A stretch of DNA of 6,815 nucleotides from Verrucomicrobiales bacterium (lineage in GTDB: Bacteria > Verrucomicrobiota > Verrucomicrobiia > Limisphaerales > UBA1100): assembly GCA_002719595.1 (NCBI GenBank), contig PBEJ01000003.1, forward strand, positions 32,889-39,703, read 5' to 3'. Below the pieces are notes generated by a model. The model ran no database searches and was not told where the DNA came from. It was given only the letters and a program-made list of their open reading frames with translations. Shown here in pieces: positions 1 through 4,749 of this stretch (within the stretch, counting starts at the first letter, position 1; every line of letters begins with the position of its first letter). A program made the translations under genes and the position numbers.

Positions 1-828
1 AAACGTGGGGGCAGGCATGGCGACGAGGGCTTACGCATTGGCAGAGATGGAATGAAGCCCATCTTCGATTTCATCGAAGAAGCAAAAGGTAAACCTTTCT
101 TTATCTGGTATGCACCTTTTCTACCTCATACCCCTCACAACCCGCCCAAACGATTGTTTGATAAGTATGCTGCCAAGGTGGATTCGCCGCATATTGCCCG
201 CTACTATGCCATGGTGGAATGGTTTGATGAAACAGTAGGTCAATTGGTGGGTCATATCGATAAAAAGGGTCTCGGTAAAGACACCATCATTGTTTATGTC
301 ACTGATAACGGCTGGATTCAGAACCCCAATGCCCGTGGTTATGATCTAAAGAGTAAACGCAGTCAGTATGACGGTGGCACCCGCACCCCTATTATGGTTC
401 GTTGGCCGGGTAAAGTAAAACCGGCCATGTCTGCCACGCCCGTTTCCAGTATCGACATGGTTCCGACGGTTCTGAATGCAGTTGGACTCAAGCCAAGCAA
501 GGACATGCAAGGGTTGGATTTATTAAATGATAATGCGGTGAATGCACGGAAGTTTCTATATGGGGAAATCTTCCTGCATAATGCAGTAGACACCCATAAA
601 CCCGCAAAGAATCTAACTTACCGGTGGGGCATTCAAGATGGCTGGAAACTTATTCTGCCACATAAGGAAAATGTAACGACAAGAGCAGGGAAAGGGGCAA
701 AAGGAACTGGCGAGACAGAGCTCTATCATTTAGCAAAAGACCCTTTTGAAACAAAGAATTTAGCTAAGGTAAATAGAAAGAAAGTTGCTCAATTGCGCAA
801 ACTTATTGATAGCACCTGGTCTCCTTAG
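1..828 (+). CDS. Type I sulfatase (arylsulfatase-like), C-terminal part, 5'-truncated by the window edge
   Basis: The frame is open from base 1 to a TAG at 826-828, giving 275 visible residues. The ATG at 52 is internal: the residues before it (GRHGDEGLRIGRDG) fit the family, so the true start lies upstream. Visible hallmarks of the sulfatase/alkaline phosphatase superfamily are PHTPH (127-138), carrying active-site histidines; V-T-D-N-G-W (298-315), whose Asp-Asn pair ligates the active-site calcium; and SKRSQYDGG (352-378), whose Lys matches the sulfate-binding Lys of human arylsulfatase A. The end has the usual small C-terminal subdomain with ELYHLAKDPFETKNLA. The C-x-P-S-R formylglycine site and any signal peptide are outside the window, so catalytic competence cannot be checked. 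Family knowledge: such enzymes hydrolyse sulfate esters, often of sulfated polysaccharides, and occur in many copies in marine Planctomycetes and Verrucomicrobia. The exact substrate cannot be assigned. It converges on metG with a 6-bp gap. Confidence 0.95.
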   Translation, partial: KRGGRHGDEGLRIGRDGMKPIFDFIEEAKGKPFFIWYAPFLPHTPHNPPKRLFDKYAAKVDSPHIARYYAMVEWFDETVGQLVGHIDKKGLGKDTIIVYVTDNGWIQNPNARGYDLKSKRSQYDGGTRTPIMVRWPGKVKPAMSATPVSSIDMVPTVLNAVGLKPSKDMQGLDLLNDNAVNARKFLYGEIFLHNAVDTHKPAKNLTYRWGIQDGWKLILPHKENVTTRAGKGAKGTGETELYHLAKDPFETKNLAKVNRKKVAQLRKLIDSTWSP

Positions 829-834
829 AGTAAT

Positions 835-2343
835 CTACTTATCCCTTCGAGGAAATAGTGCTTCAGGTTTATTGACCTTCTGTCCTGCTGTGAGTTCACC
901 CCATCCGGATTGAGCGATATTAATGATATCTTTGGGTAAATTAAGCTGCTCCATAATCCGGTGACTGGTTGTAGGCAGGTAAGGCTGGAGCCAAACTGCC
1001 AATAAGCGACAGCTTTCGGTTAAGTTATAAAGTACTTCACCCAATCGTTTGGCTTGATTGGGGTCTTTGGCCATCTTAAAAGGCGCTGTCTCATCAACAT
1101 ACTGATTTAAGCGCGCGATATAACTCCAGATAGTCATTAATCCTGCCTGTAATTCATTTGCCCGTAATTGCTCCACCAGTTTATCGCGAGCTACTGTGGC
1201 GTCATGGGCCAATTCATCATGAGCTTCAGGGACGACCCCGTCCCGGTACCGGCCAAGCATGGAAAGGGATCGGTTGATTAGATTTCCCAAACCATTAGCC
1301 AGCTCTGCGCCGTAGCGTGCGGCAAATCCTTCGTCAGTCCAATTGCCATCGGGCCCTATGTCCAGTTCCCGTACCACATAATAGCGAAAGGCATCCAGCC
1401 CCCATTCGTCAATGACGGCAACCGGATCTACTACATTACCAGTGCTTTTACTCATTTTTTGGTTATCTTTTTGCCACCAGCCATGAACCAGTATCTGCTT
1501 GGGTATCTCCAAGTTTGCAGCCCTAAGCATGATTGGCCAATAAACCGCGTGAAACTTTAAAATATCCTTTCCAATTACGTGAATATCCGCAGGCCACAAC
1601 TCTGATTCTCTACCTATGGCTCGCGGGATACTGAGGTAGTTGGTCAATGCATCAAACCAGACATATGTGACATAATCTGAATCGAAGGGTAGGGGGATAC
1701 CCCATGACAACCTTTCTTTTGGTCTGCTAATACAAAGATCCTCAAGGTTTTCATTTTTCAGAAATCCAAGGACTTCGTTGCGGCGGTTATCGGGCGCGAC
1801 AAAATTAGGATTAGCCTCAATGTGCTCAATGAGCCATTGCTGATATTGACCGAGCTTGAAGTAGTAATTATTTTCCCTAAGTTCCTGTACTTCACCATAG
1901 ATTGGGTCAAATTCCCCATTATCGTTTCTATCTTTTTCTGTAAGGAAAGATTCCTGTTTTGCCGAGTAAAACCCCACGTACTCTTTTTGGTAAAATTCTC
2001 CCTTGTCATATAGTCCTTGAAGGATTTCAGCGACTACAGTCTTGTGCCGTTCTTCAGTGGTTCGAACAAAATCCCCATTGGATAGCCCGAGCTTTGCGGC
2101 AAAGGCTTGCCAATCCTCAGCCAAGTTATTGCAATAGTCCTGTGCATTTTGACCATTATCTTCTGCTGCTTGCTGAACTTTTTGGCCGTGTTCGTCGAGC
2201 CCTGTTAAATAAAATGATTCACTTCCCAGGCAGCATTGCGATCGGGCAATAACGTCAGTAATTATCTTCTCGTATGCATGGCCCAGATGAGGCTGGCCAT
2301 TTACATAATCAATAGCTGTAGTTATGTAGAACTGCTTGTTCAA
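835..2343 (-). CDS. metG: Methionyl-tRNA synthetase (MetRS), complete, TTG start
   Basis: A 502-residue class I aminoacyl-tRNA synthetase that charges tRNA-Met in the cytoplasm. Signature HIGH is H19-L-G-H22, the catalytic-core stretch FYLTGLDEHGQKV follows at about 44-56, YVWFDALTNYLS lies near 230, and KMSKS is 296-300. The anticodon-binding helical domain follows, with N354 and R358 (NLINR) matching E. coli N391 and R395. The position equivalent to E. coli Trp461 is Phe422 (APFKMAKD). The connective insert has no zinc cysteines (GFYSAKQESFLTE, 124-136), so this is the zinc-less single-knuckle type. There is no C-terminal Trbp111-like tRNA-binding domain, which explains the short length. 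The start is TTG at 2341-2343: an in-frame TAA at 2356-2358 lies five codons upstream, no ATG or GTG lies between, and the conserved N-terminus (FYITTAIDYVNG) begins at once. No Shine-Dalgarno precedes it (CTCCCCT). It is transcribed divergently from the propeller gene. Confidence 0.97.
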   Translation of the reverse strand: MNKQFYITTAIDYVNGQPHLGHAYEKIITDVIARSQCCLGSESFYLTGLDEHGQKVQQAAEDNGQNAQDYCNNLAEDWQAFAAKLGLSNGDFVRTTEERHKTVVAEILQGLYDKGEFYQKEYVGFYSAKQESFLTEKDRNDNGEFDPIYGEVQELRENNYYFKLGQYQQWLIEHIEANPNFVAPDNRRNEVLGFLKNENLEDLCISRPKERLSWGIPLPFDSDYVTYVWFDALTNYLSIPRAIGRESELWPADIHVIGKDILKFHAVYWPIMLRAANLEIPKQILVHGWWQKDNQKMSKSTGNVVDPVAVIDEWGLDAFRYYVVRELDIGPDGNWTDEGFAARYGAELANGLGNLINRSLSMLGRYRDGVVPEAHDELAHDATVARDKLVEQLRANELQAGLMTIWSYIARLNQYVDETAPFKMAKDPNQAKRLGEVLYNLTESCRLLAVWLQPYLPTTSHRIMEQLNLPKDIINIAQSGWGELTAGQKVNKPEALFPRRDK

Positions 2344-2431
2344 AGGGGAGGTTTTTTAACCAACGCTGGATAAACAGGCAAGACAGCACTATTTTATCGC
2401 ATTTTTAACTTAATTTTGGCATTGAAACCGC
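2344..2431. promoter_or_regulatory. Divergent intergenic region with candidate promoters for metG and the propeller gene
   Basis: This 88-bp gap is the only sizeable noncoding stretch and must carry both divergent promoters unless they lie inside coding sequence. Plus-strand candidate: TGGATA (2367-2372), 17-bp spacer, TATTTT (2390-2395), each 4 of 6 to the sigma-70 consensus, predicting a leader of roughly 30 nt. Minus-strand candidate: TTGCCT (complement of 2376-2381), 17-bp spacer, TAAAAA (complement of 2353-2358), also 4 of 6 each. That would place the metG transcript start almost at the TTG codon. A second minus-strand -10-like TAAAAT lies at the complement of 2391-2396 but has no good -35. 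An inverted pair GATAAA (2369-2374) / TTTATC (2393-2398) overlaps the plus-strand candidate. No T-box-like or other long structured leader fits in this space. The location is solid; the individual boxes are weak matches in AT-rich DNA. Confidence 0.35.
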
Positions 2432-2497
2432 ATGCGATTTTGGACTCTTGGTTTGACCGTTTGCTCGGTGCTGGCCTTTGCGATGAGTTCTTATGCA
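2432..2497 (+). other. Signal peptide of the propeller protein (Sec, signal peptidase I type)
   Basis: Residues 1-22 show a short basic n-region (M-R), a hydrophobic core (WTLGLTVCSVLAFAM) and a small-residue cleavage site S-Y-A before Gln23. The Cys at position 11 sits in the hydrophobic core after T-V, which is not an acceptable lipobox, so a lipoprotein is unlikely. The mature protein would begin Q-N-K-P followed by a run of lysines. Confidence 0.8.
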
Positions 2498-4747
2498 CAA
2501 AATAAACCTAAAAAAAAGAAGCCCGTTGTTAAGGCCACAAAATGGGATGAAATGGACATTGGGTCCTTTCAGTCCTATGGACTTGAAACAACCCTCGAAG
2601 GGAAATTATGGAGGCCAGCGCTCAAAGGGCTGAATATCAAACTCAGCGAAAATACATCAGTCTGTTTCGATACCGAGCGTTTAAGGATGTCTGCCGGCTG
2701 GACTGGGGGCTTCATTAAACTGCCAGCAGGTCGAGACGGATTGCAGGGCGTGCCTGCAATTATTGGTAGCTTAGCGTTTCGCACCCAGATGGTTCCCGGT
2801 TGGTCTGGCCCTAAGGGCGAGTGGGCTGAACCTAATCCGCCAGTCTTTAATCGTAATGATGTTTATTCCAAAGGTCCTCTGCCCCGTAATTGGGCTAAGT
2901 GGCGGGGGCACTATACCCATGGTAATCAGGTAATCCTGTCCTACACCGTTGGAGCTTCGGGTGTTTTAGAGCTTCCGGGATTTTCCGGAGACATTTTTAC
3001 TCGTCAATTTGAAATCACCCACAGCCCTAGCAAAAGTCCATTGAACCTGTTAGTTGCTGAAGTGCCTGGAGCGAGTGGCAAAATAGAGGGGAATCTAGCC
3101 AAGTTGGAACTGGATGGCAAAATTACCGGAGCTGCGGTGATGAATCCCGGGGTCAAATTAAAAGCCGAGAGTGGCCGGATTACGGCAGAAATCAAATCCT
3201 TGTTGCCCAACAGCCGATTTATTATTGGTATTTGGAACGGCCCCAAGGAGCAGGTCGACAAGTTGGAACGTTTTTCGACAACCAAGATTAAAGCACGAGC
3301 GTTATCAACCATGATTAAGGGTGGCCCCGCGAAGTGGTCCAAGCAAGTAACCACCCGTGGAAGGTTAGGGCTTACGCCAGGGCCATACGTTGTCGACACA
3401 ATAACTGTCCCGGAAGAGAATCCATGGAGATCATGGATTCGTTGCAGCGGATTTGATTTTTTTAAGGATGGGAGGACGGCTGCTGTAAGTTCAGTAACAG
3501 GTGATGTCTGGCTTGTTAGCGGCATTGATGAAACCCTTAAAGAACTAAAGTGGCGCCGCTATGCCACCGGCCTGTTTCAGCCCCTCGGCTTGAAAATTGT
3601 CGACGATCAAGTTTACGTTCTGGGCCGTGATCAAATCACACGACTCCATGACCTCAACGATGACGGAGAGGCTGACTACTATGAAAATTTTAATAACGAC
3701 ATTTCAATTAGCAATCATTACCACGAATTCTGCATGAACCTTTCCACTGATACTGAGGGTAACTTTTATTTCGTAAAGGGAGGCAACCTTCGAGCTGCCA
3801 CGGTACCACATCATGGCTGCCTTGTGCGTGTCAGTAAGGATGGCGCAAAGCTCGAAATTGTCGCCACTGGCCATCGTGCGCCGAATGGCATGAGTGTTGG
3901 GCCTAAGGGGGAATTGACCACTTCAGACAATGAAGGCAACTGGGTGCCTGCTTCACGTGTCAACTTTGTTAAGCCGGGAGGTTTTTATGGGCACGTGCAT
4001 ACAGCGCATCGTAAAGAACAGCCCAATGACTATGACAAGCCACTTCTTTGGCTCCCGCATCAAATGGATAATTCTAGCGGTGGGCAGGTGTGGGTGCAAA
4101 GTGAGCGCTGGGGGCCTTTCAGCGGAGATTTATTACATCTCTCTTACGGAAAAAGTAGCCTGTTTAAAGTTGTCAAAGAATCAATTGACGGAGAATGGCA
4201 GGGAGGAGCTGTACGGTTTCCATTGCGCTTTGAATCAGGCATAATGCGTGGCAGGTTTAACTCAAGGGATGGACAACTTTATTTAGTAGGGCTCCGTGTC
4301 TGGCAATCCAATGGTGCACGGTACGGCGCTTTCCAGCGCGTGCGTTATACTGGTCAGCCGGTTCATATGCCGCTTCGACTAAATGTTATGAAAGATGCAA
4401 TTAGTATTACTTTCACCAACGCACTTGATCCAGCATCAGCGGTGGATGAGCAAAATTGGGCCATCGATCAGTGGAATTACCAATGGACTCAAAACTACGG
4501 CTCTAAGATGTATTCCACCAAAGACCCATCTAAAGTATTGGGCGATAAACGGCAGGGTGCATTTGGCGGCGACTCATTGCCCGTTAAGGAAATACAGCTT
4601 TCCGATGATAGAAAAACTGTCCAGTTGATCGTGGACAATTTAAAGCCGGTCATGCAATCGCGCATCAGGTTTAACATCATAGCGGCTGATAAAACTGCAA
4701 TTAAGCAGGAGATTTTGCACACAATTAATCGTGTTCCGGTCCAGTGA
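2432..4747 (+). CDS. Secreted beta-propeller protein, DUF6797-like N-domain, sorbosone/glucose dehydrogenase-like propeller
   Basis: A complete 771-residue protein. The ATG at 2432 is fixed by an in-frame TGA at 2423-2425. Domains: a signal peptide (1-22); a very basic mature N-terminus (PKKKKP); an N-terminal domain, about 38-300, with MDIGSF and RMSAGWTGGFIKL, which I recognise as the DUF6797 type common in Verrucomicrobia and Planctomycetes; a propeller, about 330-640, with DLNDDGEAD (407-415, calcium-site-like), GHRAPNGM (480-487), SDNEGNWVPAS (498-508) and GGFYGH (516-521); and a C-terminal Ig-like domain, about 645-771. Relatives in these phyla often end in a cytochrome c domain, but no C-x-x-C-H is present here. 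The propeller resembles PQQ-dependent sugar dehydrogenases in fold, but the Asn of their R-N-P motif is Ala483, so enzymatic activity is not established. No lipobox or C-terminal sorting signal is seen, so it is likely periplasmic or secreted. No Shine-Dalgarno is visible. Its stop overlaps the alaS start. Function is unknown. Confidence 0.88.
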   Translation: MRFWTLGLTVCSVLAFAMSSYAQNKPKKKKPVVKATKWDEMDIGSFQSYGLETTLEGKLWRPALKGLNIKLSENTSVCFDTERLRMSAGWTGGFIKLPAGRDGLQGVPAIIGSLAFRTQMVPGWSGPKGEWAEPNPPVFNRNDVYSKGPLPRNWAKWRGHYTHGNQVILSYTVGASGVLELPGFSGDIFTRQFEITHSPSKSPLNLLVAEVPGASGKIEGNLAKLELDGKITGAAVMNPGVKLKAESGRITAEIKSLLPNSRFIIGIWNGPKEQVDKLERFSTTKIKARALSTMIKGGPAKWSKQVTTRGRLGLTPGPYVVDTITVPEENPWRSWIRCSGFDFFKDGRTAAVSSVTGDVWLVSGIDETLKELKWRRYATGLFQPLGLKIVDDQVYVLGRDQITRLHDLNDDGEADYYENFNNDISISNHYHEFCMNLSTDTEGNFYFVKGGNLRAATVPHHGCLVRVSKDGAKLEIVATGHRAPNGMSVGPKGELTTSDNEGNWVPASRVNFVKPGGFYGHVHTAHRKEQPNDYDKPLLWLPHQMDNSSGGQVWVQSERWGPFSGDLLHLSYGKSSLFKVVKESIDGEWQGGAVRFPLRFESGIMRGRFNSRDGQLYLVGLRVWQSNGARYGAFQRVRYTGQPVHMPLRLNVMKDAISITFTNALDPASAVDEQNWAIDQWNYQWTQNYGSKMYSTKDPSKVLGDKRQGAFGGDSLPVKEIQLSDDRKTVQLIVDNLKPVMQSRIRFNIIAADKTAIKQEILHTINRVPVQ

Positions 4748-4749
4748 TG
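4745..4749 (+). promoter_or_regulatory. TGATG stop/start overlap coupling the propeller gene to alaS
   Basis: The TGA ending the propeller gene (4745-4747) shares its last base with the ATG of alaS (4747-4749). Such one-base overlaps usually mean translational reinitiation on a polycistronic message. The preceding bases (TTCCGGTCCAG) contain no Shine-Dalgarno, which strengthens the case that alaS translation depends on ribosomes finishing the upstream gene. A GTG directly before the ATG (4744-4746) is in the alaS frame and would be an alternative start adding one residue. Confidence 0.75.

Noticed and set aside
52..54. ATG as the sulfatase start
   Set aside because: The frame is open upstream to base 1 with family-like residues, and starting here would remove the whole catalytic N-terminal half including the formylglycine site.
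1758..2252. Small open frames on both strands inside metG
   Set aside because: All overlap the conserved MetRS coding sequence, including its connective insert, and show no independent start signal or motif.
2350..2361. GGTT-TTTT-AACC hairpin as a terminator
   Set aside because: The stem is only four pairs and it lies upstream of both genes, so it has no terminating role.
2344..2431. T-box or other riboswitch controlling metG
   Set aside because: The region is only 88 bp, shared by two divergent genes, and shows no T-box core sequence or terminator/antiterminator pair.
2459..2467. Lipobox in the propeller protein signal (L-T-V-C)
   Set aside because: Val directly before Cys is not tolerated at a lipobox, and the Cys lies inside the hydrophobic core, while a good S-Y-A cleavage site follows.
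3004..3525. 173-codon open frame on the minus strand
   Set aside because: It lies wholly inside the propeller gene on the opposite strand, has no recognisable domain, and its sense-strand partner is a clear protein family member.
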